Part shown: in pieces, positions 1-12,500 of the stretch
Layout of the letters: every line of letters starts with the position of its first letter
Numbering within the stretch: the first letter of the stretch is position 1
Assembly: GCA_014607495.2 (NCBI GenBank)
Contig: CP053159.1
Location: 4,967,501 to 5,031,500 of the forward strand
Source of the DNA: Carposina sasakii
Taxonomy: Eukaryota; Arthropoda; Insecta; Lepidoptera; Carposinidae
Reading direction: 5' to 3'
Length of the DNA: 64,000 nucleotides
The notes under the pieces: model-generated
The model's input: the letters and a program-made list of their open reading frames with translations, nothing else
The model's database searches: none
What the model was told of the DNA's origin: nothing
Program-made: the position numbers and the translations under genes

Positions 1-663
1 ATATATTTCATTACTCTATTAAATATGTTAAACATTTTCTAAAAGAATCCAAGTTTTTCATGATAATATTATATTTATGCCTTTTTCAACGTCTTTACTT
101 ACATTATAGGGTATTTTTTTGCTGTGTAAGGGATCCCTTGTGGGAAAACAATGGGGGAGGCTGTCATTTTTTCATGTTTCAATTTCTTGTTCAGAGCTTG
201 GAATCCATCCTAAGAGGAGATACCAAATCCCTGCTTATTACCACACCGCTCCACCTCAGTGTGACAGTGCAGCGCGCGAGAGTATTTGCTCGCGGTTTAA
301 GACAACAACGTGTCACGACCTGCATGACACCTTATTGGAGTAAAGGTAAGTTATTTTATTACTTATTTATTTTATTCTATAGTGTGTCACACTTATTATG
401 TAGCATTTTAGTATTAAAAAATTAATTGATCGTACTTGCTCATCACTTTAATAGCACGTTCTTCCTTTGAAAATTACGAAAATAAAATGGCTTGTGTTAG
501 CATGTCACGTTGTATGCAATAAACTTTTATACTTATTTAAATTCACGCTTCGTTTATAACAGGATGTCGCGGTACATCTTTGAAATATTGTTATTAAATT
601 AAGAAGTTCATAGTTTTGTCACATTGTTTATAATAATATTTTACAAATAAAGCTTTTTTCAAG
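1..663. other. No supported gene
   Basis: AT-rich sequence upstream of the transposase-like pseudogene. An open frame at 60-425 has no recognisable motif and is broken by no convincing splice sites. I see no repeat that matches another part of the window. Confidence 0.4.
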
Positions 664-2854
664 ATGGGGTCACGATCAAGAAGAATGATAGAAATGGCGA
701 ATGAAAATTATCATCCAGCAAAGCGTCGGCGTAGTAATTCTTCTAGCTCCAGCTCATCTAGAAGCTCAGGTGAGAAATCCTTCATCGAAGATAGCGACGA
801 TTCCGTTAGAGACCCGAATTTCACCGTCAACAAAGTAATTGAAGAAAGTTCAGAATATGATGAAGAAGCTTACACCTTGACAACACTGACTACAGTACCT
901 TTAAACGAATTGTCACAAGACTTAATAAATAGTGCAGGGATAGAAAATTATGTTTCCAGCACTATAGACCAATTCATAGCTACATCTGAAGATCCTATTG
1001 TTGCGGATTTAATATGCGATCAGGAAGAAAATGCAAACACACCACAGGATGAGGCTCGTGAAGATGTCGTGGCAAAGAATACTGAAAATAAAACAAATGA
1101 AATTACTCTGACAAAGAAGGGGAAGAAGAAACAAAGACGAGAAGAAATGTGGAAGAAAAATATCGCGAAAGAACTAAGAAACACCGGAAAATCCTACACT
1201 TCCATCAGGACTACGAAAGTTGTGCCAGAACATCAAATGAAGGAGCCTTGCAAAGATAACTGTTCATTTAAATGTCAAATTAATTTTACCGTAGAACAGC
1301 GAAAACAACTACATGAAGATTACTGGAATTTGGGTAGTATTGAAAAACAATGGACGTTTGTTGCCAACTCTACCGAAGTTATCGTTCCCAAAGTTCGATA
1401 TGTGAAAATAGACTCCGAGGGAAACCAGATTCAGTCCAAGCGTCAACATGTCAATGCATACTATTTTATGTCATCAGGTAAAAAATTAGAGTGTGTAAGT
1501 TATTTTTTAAAAATACATTGGCCATCAACAACCGTCCCATAGAGACAGCTCTGAAGAAAAAAAATAACAACACAAACATTGCTAAAATGAAGGATAAGCG
1601 TGGATCACATGGGAAGCAACCAAAAATTAATGACGATTTGAAGGCTGACGTATTATCCTTTATTAACGCTATACCTAAAATAGAATCGCATTACACCCGA
1701 GCTAATACGACCAAACAGTACATTGATGGTAGCAAATCTGTAGCAGATCTGCATAGAGATTACGTTGAACTATGTAAATCAACAATGCACCTTACACGTG
1801 TTATGCCATTTTCTATCGCACTTTTAATCAGGACTTTAATATATCGTTCTTTACGCCCAAAAAGGACCTTTGTGATACCTGCGTAGGTTACAAAAATAGC
1901 TCCAATGAAGAAAAAATATTTATGAAGGAATCCTATGATAAGCACCTTCGAGAAAAACAACTTTCCCGAATCGAAAAGGAGAATGACAAGAAGAAAACTG
2001 ATACAGTGGTTGCTGTCTATGATCTGCAAGCTGTGTTTCAATGCCCGAAAGGAGAAATATCCGTATTTTATTATAAATCAAAACTAAATGTTCTGAACCT
2101 AACAATCTATGACATACAGCAAAACCAAGTTGAAAGCTTTGTTTGGGACGAATCCAATGCGAATAGAGGAGTGAATGAAATAGGAACTTGTGTCTTTAAC
2201 TATCTGGAAAAGGTTTGCGGAGCAGGTAAGGATTTAGACGTCATTTTTTATTCTGATAATTGCCCTGGCCAGCAAAAAAATAAATTCATGGTGGCTATGT
2301 ACTTATTTGCGGTACAAAACTTTCCAAACTTAAAATCAATCACACATAAGTTTCTCATTAAAGGACACACGCAGAATGAAGGTGATTCTGCACATTCTCA
2401 AATTGAAAGGCAGGTGAAAAGACAATTGAGAAGTGGACCCATGTACACTCCAGATGCCTTTATAGCTGCAATAAAAGCTTCTAGTAAAAAAAGCTCTCCT
2501 ATTCACGTTACAGAAATGTGTTATTCAGATATTTATGATTGGAAGGATGTCTGTAGTCAAATGAATTTGGCTATCAACAAAGATGAGAATAACAAATCTG
2601 TTAAATTGGCAGGTCTTAAAGTTATCATGGTTCAAAAGTCTGAACCACGAGCTATTTATTTCAAAACGTCATATGAAGAAACAGAATTTCAGAAAGCGCT
2701 TGTGATAAAAAGGAAGAAGGATATAGACGTAGAAGTTAAAAGAGCTTATACTAATAAGCCAGGATTGGCTGACAGAAAAAAAAGTGACCTTATAGATTTA
2801 GTTAACAAGAAAATGATACCGTCCTATTATAGAGCATTTTTCGAATCCCTTTAA
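664..2854 (+). pseudogene. Decayed DUF7869-like transposase-type gene, two frameshifts
   Basis: Three consecutive reading frames together make one protein of about 730 residues with family-like continuity. Frame one runs from ATG 664, with a Ser-rich, Lys/Arg-rich N-terminus (SRRMIEMANEN, then KRRR and a serine run), to about 1490. A second frame runs from 1491 to about 1786 and holds VCKLFFKNTLAINNRPI, IPKIESHYTRANT and DGSKSVADLHRDYV. A third runs to the stop at 2854 and holds TPKKDLCDTC, VYDLQAVFQCPKG, FYSDNCPGQQKN and GHTQNEGDSAHSQIE. The last blocks match my memory of the insect DUF7869 RNase H-like region. Each junction (near 1491 and 1782) fits a single-base deletion. No intron is needed. 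AATAAA at 3522-3527 could be its polyadenylation signal. It may be a transposon copy or a former domesticated gene. The product is probably not made full length unless the assembly has indel errors. Confidence 0.75.
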
Positions 2855-3895
2855 TTCTTTTATAATTTTTTTAATTTTGTTATTGTTTTTTGGAGTTTGA
2901 GATTTATCTCATGTTTATGATAAGTACTTTCTAAAATAGAAATTCATGCATGACAAAATCATGCATATTTTTAAAATAAGATGACCTACCTACTTCTAAA
3001 GTTAATTTTGAGACTGATACTGTAATTAAGGGAAGTGAGATTAATATTAGTACCTAGTTCTGTTCCTCAAAAAAGATTGATTGTGATATTTCCTAGATCT
3101 TTTATAGGTTCGCAAATAGTCAATATACCTAAGTCATTATGGTTATTGTAAAAGAAGTACCTGTCTAATTATAAGTATAAACTATGTACAGAAGCTGCCC
3201 TTATAAAAAACATGTTTTATGATTAAATAAGTATTATAAAAATAGTTAACGTTACCTAAGTACCTTGTGATACTTTAGCAGTACTTTTCCATTTAAACCT
3301 TTCTTTTGCTACAAATTTTGCCATATACGACACTATAATTAATCTTTCTATAATTCATGACACCAGTTTAAATTATTATTTTTAGCAGTAGGATTGTTTA
3401 GACTGATAATTAAGGTTTCAATTTAGGTATAAAAGACGCTACTTACTTATTTTTGTATTATTTGTTTGTTTGATACTGATTATAAAACTTGTAAGTTACA
3501 CTTTAACTAGTTGTTTTTTTCAATAAATACTCTTATTATAATTTCAACACCGTGTTATTATTCTGTACTACATTCTAAAATATCTTCATTTTATTACCTA
3601 TAACGTGATATAACCCTATGTCAGTCAGTAAGTTCATTATTTTTAGAGAAAGAACGTGACATGTAGGGACTTTTTTTATAAAACTACAATTTCACAAAAA
3701 AAATATGCATAAATCAATGACATTTTCACTGAAATTGATAGTTTATTAGTGAAATTTAAAACGGGCATAAAAATCTTTTTTGTAGCTATCTTACTTTAAA
3801 AGTTATAAGAATAAAAAAGTTTCAAAGTCGTTTTCCCAAAATTCTAGTTTTTCGTTGTGCCACGTTGTAGTTTTAAATGAGCGATATATTTTTAT
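2855..3895. other. AT-rich spacer, no gene seen
   Basis: Contains the possible 3' untranslated region of the upstream pseudogene (AATAAA at 3522) and otherwise unremarkable AT-rich DNA without a supported frame. Confidence 0.4.
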
Positions 3896-4035
3896 AATAT
3901 ACTGCCGTCATACGGAAAAAGGGCGCATCTAACATTTTTTTCAAAATGCAGAAAATGCTGATTCCGAATCACTATATAACTCAATTTTGAAAAAAATGTT
4001 AGATGCGCCCTTTTTCCGTATGACGGCAGTATATT
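3896..4035. repeat. Perfect 52-bp inverted repeat with 36-bp loop
   Basis: Left arm 3896-3947 begins AATATACTGCCGTCATACGG. Right arm 3984-4035 is its exact reverse complement over 52 of 52 bases. The loop is 3948-3983. The form suits a fold-back/MITE element or the ends of a deleted TIR transposon. Perfect arms point to recent insertion or ongoing gene conversion. A transcript across it would form a long hairpin. Confidence 0.9.
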
Positions 4036-5543
4036 GCATGCTCATACATAATAGTACATAAGTATAATATCTTTGTTATAAAGAAAGACCTACTACTAAC
4101 CTCCAAAACCTAAAACGTATAGGCAACGTGAGTTTTCAATACAAACTCGATCAAGTTTATATTTCGCAGACAACCAATAACATTAAAGTACCTATACACT
4201 AATTTTATGCATTATACATTGCACGGTATTTGATGACAACGCCACTACGCTATTAAAAACTCACCCTGCTATTTAAATTTTACTTCCTCTACCACCTTGT
4301 AACTATATTAATTAGTCTAACCCGATATCATAAGTGCGGCCATAAATAAAACCTCGTGCTGCCCACATTTGCAAAAAAAAACCAAAGTCTTACACACTTA
4401 AATAAGTAATTATAATTTACCAAACCATTAAATGAGCCAACTAAATATTTTATAATACAATGTGTCCATTTCAGCTCACACTATACCCAGAAATAAGTGC
4501 AGTAAGAGTAGGTAGGTAGACCGTAGCAGAAAATACCAAGTTTATTCTAACTTAATTTCAAACCCATTTGAACATGATTTGTACGAAAAACCACGACAGT
4601 GTCTTTATTGCTGTGAGTTTAAAATTAATCGCACTAGGTAAATTAAGTTATTGTTAGCTAGTGTGTACAAATTGATTTGAAATATTCGTTATAACGAGCA
4701 ACATATTGAAAATAAAAATGAATATTGGATTACTTTTTAATTTATAAAATTTACCAACAAAAGTGTACACTCGAACACCTATAAAACAAAAATTTAAATC
4801 AGACAATTTGTATAATATTGAGGAATATTTATCATGATTTATGAATGACTAACAAAGTAACATAAAAAAAAATGTATTACCTGTTTCCGAATTCGCCATA
4901 TCCAAATCTATATAACGTCTACGTTTACCTGAAAACATTATTAAAAATATTTAATGAAACTAATACCCGGTAAAACTGCAAAATAAACAACCGCACGTGC
5001 GAATAACAAACAGTTTTAGATTACAGTAAATTTATACGAGTACGTATCAATATCGGTCAAACGCGCTTTAATAATAGGCTATTGATAAGATTACAAACAA
5101 CTAGAGGTAGTTTCTATCGAGGGTTTCACCATCGGGCCCTATACTCTCCGCTGACCCTCTAATCTGCCGACTCATGGTCACGAACACAAGACACTACAGT
5201 CGTAACGAGAAGCCAGATCCAAGCACCTAGCATGCAACCGTAAATACATAGCTGATAATCCGAAAACAAATAAAAAATTGTTAATCGACATACATATGTT
5301 CGCCAACACCCGTGGCATCATCAGGATTAGTTTTTCACGTTAGTTCTAACTACCGAACCAACTATTTATTTATTTCCACACAACTCACAATAGTTCGTGC
5401 CAACAGTGTTTACATAAACCATTACTGGTTTTTCTGAACACTGCCATTATCCCTCTTCAAGCATTAATTTATTAAACTAATTAACGATGGAAATTTGAAC
5501 TTCCGAATAGTGACGCCTGATACATTTAAATATTTTATAAGAG
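4036..5543. other. No supported gene; one exon-like stretch on minus strand
   Basis: AT-rich spacer. On the minus strand 4928-4881 is bounded by TTTTCAG and GTAATA and would read KRRRYIDLDMANSET, which resembles the N-terminal SRRMIEMANEN block of the pseudogene at 664. No partner exon was found, so it is not called as a gene. Confidence 0.3.
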
Positions 5544-5545
5544 GT

Positions 5546-5982
5546 AAGGTCTGTTTCATAGAATTACTCCTGTGCCTGATTTCGGAACTAAAATTTTATG
5601 TACGCAGTGACACCTGTGACACAGATAATGTAGTCATACCTACACGTAGTAACTAGCGCCATCATCCAAAGATACTACTTATTTTGTGTAACGCACTTTA
5701 GAAAAGGTTTTATGCAAACAGAGTAGAAGAAGAAGAGGCTAAAACTGGACACTAAAATAAATTTGCGAGCCTCATGTAAGCTCATTGAATTTATCGATAG
5801 TGGCGCCACACCTTATTCACTGGCATCAAACAGACAGCAAAGTCGTGGTAGAGTCCGTTTCATAGAATAATTCCTATGCCTGATTTCGGAACTAACATTT
5901 TTTGTATGCAGTGACACAAAAAATGTGTTCATACACATAGTAACTTGCGCCATCCTATAACGGAACTATGCTATATGAAACG
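5546..5982 (+). repeat. Pair of direct repeats, about 130 bp each
   Basis: 5546-5675 and about 5850-5982 share GTTTCATAGAAT, TGCCTGATTTCGGAACTAA, GCAGTGACAC and the CGCCATC end block. The second copy ends in ATATGAAACGGA, the inverse of its TCCGTTTCATA start, so the unit looks like a small TIR element present twice in the same orientation. Confidence 0.6.
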
Positions 5983-6657
5983 GATAATAGTATTTTTGTA
6001 GTTATAAGCTAACTAAACTGTTTGTTTAAGTTAAGTTAATAGCTGAAATGACCTATTTTATATTGTGCAGGATCGTTGAATATACGATAAACATTTTGGA
6101 AGATTTTTCTGGCGTTGACTATATTAGAGACTATATAGGAAAATGTACTTGCACACAAACAATATCGGACCATTTAACCAAACGAAAAAGATACTCACGC
6201 ACAGATATTATGCTGTGGTGTAAAATAACCTAACATAGTAAACATATACTTATCTATAATAAAAGTTATAAATAAAACACCGGCATGGTCCGAGATGAAT
6301 GTTGAATGAAAAAACACTCACCTCTTGTTTTTAGAACTAAATTCAATTGTGAACTAGGAATATACAGATATTTTTATAAGAAAACATGGATGGTAATAAT
6401 TTTATTCCGCTTCGCTTGAACTTCAGCGTGACTGTTTGCTTTCATAGTTGGAGCAACACTAATGAATCTGTATTGTGTATATTTGTCTAATTTAAATTGA
6501 ACATATTACGTCACGAAGGCCGCTATTCACACACGATTCTGCGACGACAAAAAATTTAACTAAACGGCTACCGATTTTTTCTTTTGAATTCACTACTATG
6601 AATTAGGTATGACTAAGAATCCAAAAGTATACCTACAGTAGACAGTGTACAGCTATG

Positions 6658-8002
6658 CCTGCCGGGCTAGCACGACCACGATAAGTAGATATAGGATAAA
6701 GGATTTCATATCGTATCTATACCACCATAATTATCGATTTCGCGAACATGACCAATGCAACGATACGTTACGTTAAGATTTATCCCGTGCTATGATACGA
6801 TAAGGCGCGAGATAAGTTAAACAAATGTTTCTAGAGTCAATTTTTTTTTCTTTTTGACGTGAAACGTCTTTAAAATCGCGCCGACACATACGGGTACCAG
6901 GTTTAAAAACTGGACCGTAACGAAAAGGTCTATATCATCGTACCTTAATAATTAAAAAACTATTGGTCTTAGAAACAAAAATGTGGTGTAAATATTTCAC
7001 TTATATAGTCAGCTCGCTGTTATGACATTGAGTTCGTGTCGGGGTCAAGCGGGGGGGCGGGGAGGGATACTGCGATAACTGTGCGAAACCGGCGCTCACG
7101 CTTGTTTCTATTCAGTGTAACTCGTGACTCCGACTTTATAGCGTGGTGATTCTTTCGTGTGTTTGTCAAGTTTATTTGAACCGATTGATTTATACAAAAA
7201 TAAGTGTAATTTGGACAGTATTTATATCTATACTAATATTATAAAGCTGAAGAGTTTGTTTGTTTGTTTGTTTGAACGCGCTAATCTCAGCAACTACTGG
7301 TCTGATTTGAAAAATTCTTTCAGTGTTAGATAGCCCATTTACCAAGGAAGGCTACAGTCTATACAACAACCTGCCCGGCTTCGCACGGGTACAACGCCCC
7401 CTCACGCGGACGAAGTCGTGGGCGGCTGCTATTTAAAATAACCAGAAAGTGACAATAAATATATAAACATTTGTTATGTCTTTTATGTTTCTATTACGTA
7501 CCTGTTCTTTTTTTATTAAAATACTTAAAACAGCGTCCATCTTGTTTTCATTTCAATCTTTTACTTTAAAAGCGATTCGCTAACATAGACGTTTCACGTT
7601 AAAACCAACGGCCGTGTGCCCCGACACAGCCCCACCCGCTTTTTTTCAATTGTCGTTCATTCTTTTTTTTCTTTTTTTCCTTTTTGACAACCGATGTCAT
7701 GTTAACAGCTCTAACATGACCAGCGAAATACGATATGATAAACATATTTATCGACAAGCTGTCAAAATACGATAGATATTAGCCGCCATACCAATTACTA
7801 ATTATTTAATTTTAACCGATGGACATGCTCGCATTTTTATCTATAATATCGTATCGTTCCGTGTAACGTTACAGGCATGGTTATGTTCGCTGTATCGATA
7901 AAATTCAACATAGCGGCTATATTTATCATAATTTGACAGCTAGGTATCGATAACTTGACTTATTATCATATCGTGTATCGTTGGCCGTGCTAGCCGGGCT
8001 GG
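6658..8002. mobile_element. TIR element with GGCTAGCACG ends, internally enlarged
   Basis: Left end GCCGGGCTAGCACGACC (6661 on) faces an inverted right end (CCGTGCTAGCCGGGC, to about 8000). Shorter relatives are at 40475-40814 and 60472-60627. Compared with the 40475 copy, about 750 bp between roughly 6858 and 7630 are extra. That block has inverted ends around GACGTGAAACGTCT and contains a further repeat at 7221-7437. Many ATATCGTATCG and TTATCGA motifs lie near the ends. No coding frame was seen, so it is non-autonomous. Confidence 0.7.
7221..7437 (+). repeat. Dispersed repeat, ACTAATATTATAAA type
   Basis: Starts with ACTAATATTATAAAGCTGAA, continues through a TTTG run, and ends in CGGACGAAGTCGTGGGCGGC. 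This pattern recurs in variant form in both orientations at 9690, 15455, 30175, 43990, 54120 and 57925. It is a common lepidopteran dispersed repeat. It lies inside the TIR element above. Confidence 0.6.
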
Positions 8003-8404
8003 TGTCTATAGTAGTACTTACTATTCTTTATAGTAGAATCTAGTGGTAATTAAATAAGCGTGGAGTAGAAATGGAATAACTTTACTTCGATATAGTCGCA
8101 GTTATAGGTCCTAATTTGGACTATGCTCGGATTAAAATTATGGATTTTATTTTAAAATACCAAAAAATAAATTAACATTATTTAGAAGTTACAAAAGAGA
8201 TTTTAAAAATCTTGTATTTATTGTCGTCCAAGATTGTCGTGTCATGTCGATATCGCATCGTGTCGTAACGTAAATACAGCAATAATCTATGGACGCTATG
8301 AGTCAAAAGTCAACACGATTGTATGAACATTGAATCAACGGTTTCACGTGATAACACGCAGACAAGCTCTCGTTAATAATAGCTTTTTTATAACACTGAA
8401 ACAT

Positions 8405-8535
8405 GGTGTCACCACGCTGGGCAGTCGGGTTGTTGATCGCGAGTCTGAGTTTCGGACTATGTTGTCAACAAGGGAGGCGCTGCTGCCTACCTCCCGGAAA
8501 CCCTTACTCAATTCTTATGGTCTGAGTTTAAGGTC
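8405..8535 (+). repeat. Repeat fragment shared with 10389-10490
   Basis: Shares ACGCTGGGCAG, TTTCGGACTATGTTGTCA and CACCTCCCGGAAACCCTTA-like blocks with 10389-10490. The short open frame across it is a by-product of the repeat. Confidence 0.6.
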
Positions 8536-8562
8536 GTTGTAGGCTCGTTTTAACGTTTAATT

Positions 8563-8812
8563 GACGACTGATTGGTGTAGTAGGTAGTGGCCCTGCCTGC
8601 GACGCCATTGGTCCTGGGTTCGAATCCCGGTAGGTGCAAACATTGATATGATAAATATCGATGTTTGTTTCCGAGTCATGGATGTTTCTATAAGTGTCTA
8701 AGTATTTATATACGTTTGCTTAGTACCCACGACACAAGACCTTAGGGATCGTAGTGTGGGACTAGATCAATGTGTTGTGAAGTGTGTGAATATTTAATTT
8801 ATTTAAGATAAC
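8563..8812 (+). mobile_element. tRNA-derived SINE, family 1
   Basis: Begins GACGACTGATTGGTGTAGTA and carries an RNA polymerase III B box (GGTTCGAATCCCGG at about 8618). The body contains GTTTCCGAGTCATGGATG and TACCCACGACACAAGA and ends in an AT tail. Three more copies are at 23500 (minus, 3' part), 52641 (plus, full) and 61556 (minus, fragment). Confidence 0.85.
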
Positions 8813-8989
8813 GTAAGTCAGCATTTTAATTAATAATAGGTACTGTCCATGTTTACCTAACGGAAAACCTATTAAGCATAGTCAATTTCAAACCAACTTC
8901 GATAAATTAAACACATCAATGGGTTGGCAGCACCCGTGGACTGATTGATTACTTATCAAAAGCAAAACAGTAGCTATGATACAGCGATA

Positions 8990-9095
8990 AATGGACAATA
9001 TTCACTTTGAAATGTCAAATTACGTTATTAAACGAATTTTGCAAGCAATAAGCGAATATTGTAAAAAAACCTATCGCACTGTTTTTGTTAGTTAG
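8990..9095 (+). repeat. Fragment of the GCAAAAGCAAAGC element
   Basis: Shares the TTACGTTAT..ACGAATTT, CAAGCAATAAGCGAATATT and CTATCGCA..GTTTTTGTTA order with the right part of the copy at 19556-19720. The more complete element is at 45938-46430. Confidence 0.45.
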
Positions 9096-9525
9096 TTTGT
9101 AGGTTGTTGCTAGAGCGGTTAGTTAGTGCATGCTCTCGCATATCTAAAATGCTTGAAGAAAAATTAAATAAATTGATTATTAAGACGAACCCAATAAACT
9201 TAAAGAAGTTGAGAGTAGATATATGCGATGAGCCTTTAATGGAAAGTGTACCTATTCTAGCATACATCAAGAGTTTTTGTCAGTCGTCAGATCTGGAGCA
9301 TTCACTTGCCGTCGACTACACTACTACAGAGTACCATAGTGTGTTCTTGTTGGCTCGTAGACGCACGCTCTTTGCGGAGAAATTGTGGAAAACGTGAATC
9401 GAAGCCGTACCGCAATGTACCGGTAAATGCGGTTGTGATTTTGGCGGGAACCCAAACTTTTGGTACAAAAACCTAAAACTTTGCATTCGTTTAGGTATTT
9501 TTATTGTTTTTTAAAAGTAACTGAC

Positions 9526-12500
9526 ATGAACTTTACAAAATATGTTTTGTGTTTGTTCATAATTTTGGGATTCACAAATTATGGTAAGCAAATCTTTTGT
9601 ACTAGATATTTATAACTTTAACTGGCTATTTTAAAAAATGGATAGCGAAACATAAAGAGTAACAAAGCTCTTCTGTTTATAATGATGATGGACGACTGAT
9701 GCGACTCCGTCCGCATGGACTGAAGAAAAAAACAAAATTATGAAATTATCGAGAATTAAAAAATGTTTTCTCGGGATAAAAAGTAGCCTATGTCCTTTCC
9801 TGTGTACTAATTTCACAATTTAAATCGGTTCAGCCATTTTGGCATGAAAGCGAGACAGACAGACATAGTTACTTTCGCATTTATAGTATTAGCAAGGATA
9901 GTTTGGATTATTCTCATAATAACACGACGCCATCTGGTAAAAGGTTCACAGGTTGATTTGATGGTGAACTTTTCGGCTTATAAGGCTCTAGTAACTAAGA
10001 TTTTTTAACCTATGAACTAGCCTATTGACAAATCGGTTCGGAGACTGAAACACACTTGTTGCGTACTTTACTCGTTGTTCTTGTAACATTCAATAAATCT
10101 TGAGCAATTTCTACATGAGGGAATTTCGTTGATTATAGAAGATTATAAATAGAAAATCTGATCCGTTCCAGTCTAGTCAATTTATTAAAGGAAAAATTGG
10201 AATTCATTATAATACAATGTAGATGGTAACATACTCGTATTGTAGAGCAAGCAATGATGACTTTATTATTTAGCTGCCCGTATTCTTTGAATTCTTCTTC
10301 TTCAGCCTATTGCAGTCCACTGCTGGACGTAGGCCTCCCCCAGGGCACGCCACAAGGCTACTGCCACAGGGGGGTTTTGCCTATAGTCACCATGCTGGGC
10401 AGATGGGTTGGTGACCGCAGTCTGATTTTCGGACTATGTTGTCAGTACGGGAGGTGCTGCTGCCCACCTCCCGGAAACCCTTAATCGCCTCGTACGATAC
10501 CCACGGGCAGGCAGGGGTGGTACAAACTATACTCTGCCGGCACCACGCGGCTAAGGATATTTAATGAAATGTGTAAAAGTCCAATAACTTCATTCATTAG
10601 AATAGAATATACATTAGGTAATTATTTTTATGAAAGTTACCTTGTATATTTTTTGGTTTAATTTAAATCCAACATTTAAAAAAAATCTGCGATCCTGAAA
10701 TTTAATATAAAGAAGGTGTTGTTAGTATTACATAGGTACATACCTACCAGATACATGAAAATATCTACTTCGGTACCTACCCACCTACATCTTTATAAAG
10801 ATCTTGGGAAAATTTCTCATGCGCAAGGAAAGTAAAAGCGCTGACGATAGATAACTATAATAAGAGCTGCTGTAAACAATATCTTATTGTTTATTTTTTT
10901 TAATCGCCACTTTCTTAATGATGCTGCGTCAATTGTTGAGAAGTTTTCTTGTTTTTATTCGACTGAGAAGCTAAAAGAAGTACCTATCTACAGTAAAGGG
11001 TTTTACTTTATTTGTTTTATTTATAAAATTGCTTTTTAAAGTTAAAAGTAATTTTATAAATAACATAACGGATTTAGTACCTATATACTGTCGAGCAGTT
11101 CACTAATTATGGTCCTGCTTAAAATAATAAAAGATATAGGCCAATTATCCCATATGATTTTATAATTAAGAGATAGACTGAGACAAAGACCAAAACCTCT
11201 CAGCCGCTTAACTTTTAATTACGAGTATGGTGAGGAATTTTTTCCATTTCTTTATTAATAATTTTTTAATTATATTATAGTAAAATAGATAGATTAGTAG
11301 GTAGAATTGATGAAAGTGTTTAGTTACTTATAAAGATTATAATAATATTTTAATTAAAATGTTACGTCTAACTAAAATATTGTTTGTTGTTGTTATTCAG
11401 TTTTACATATTATTAGAAAACATGAACTTGACTGTGAAGACGTAAGAATGTTTTTACTTATAAATATTCCGATAAAATTTCACTTACGTACGGAGGATAA
11501 AAGTGGAGGAACCAGTTTTGTGGGTTCAATAACGTGAAGACTGTTAACTCCTTTCCAAAGGCTATAGAATTATAATTTAACCATTAATTTCATATTTCCA
11601 ACCTCCAATGACTCCATATAGTAAATTTGCTAAAAATATAGTTTTATACCACTTGATGTTTTTATCCTTTGAGATTAGGTAAGTTTAATTAACTTTCATA
11701 AAATTATCACGAGTTATCTTTGTCTAACTAAATATATCTAAGTAAATGTATGTCTGACTATACAGGCTGATTTTTGGTCGTCAACGTTCCCGAAAACTAC
11801 GGAATCTCCTCGTCATCACGATCATCTCCATGGAATGGATCTCCATGGAAGCATACCTGGGAAGTGTCTGGTTTACAAAATATTAGGGTTCAAAGTTGAG
11901 TAAAAAGACTGTGTTTTTCTGCATAAATGCACATTGACGCGTGTAGAAAGATTTTTTCATTTTTTGGCATAAACTTACTTTATTTGATGTATAGAGTACG
12001 TACCCTTCGTTAAGGGTGGCCACCAAAAAAACACCCTGTATAACTGTTAATTATTAAAAATATTACGTTAATAGACATCTAGTTACCTTATTTTTGGGGC
12101 TTATTTTACTGTTATGACATGACACCAAAAAATAATTTTGTCAAGAAACATAATTTTGTAAAGTCATCAAAATATTACCAGAGCGTGACCCGGTGACAGT
12201 TTTAAAGAGGGCATAATTATAATTATTATGTGGGTTTCGGTGGAATAGTGATCCCATTGAAGTGAACCACTGGATCTGGTTGTGAAAGTATGCTGGACAG
12301 GTCTTGCATGATTACGAGTACAAGAATACTTCAAATAATTGAGAGCTAATGACGTTAAGGCTTCATAGATGTGATTAAAAATGTATGCGAGTGGGTCTAA
12401 AAGATTTAGGTATAATCAATTTAATTTCCATTATAAGCGTTTCGAGCCTTGTGGGGTGCCCTGGGGTAGGCCTACATTCAGCATTGGACTGCAATACGCT

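Noticed and set aside
9104..9397. 97-codon frame upstream of the lipase start
   Set aside because: Composition looks protein-like, but there is no recognised motif, no signal for a start and no splice link to the lipase, which has its own signal-peptide exon at 9526. Left as unsupported.
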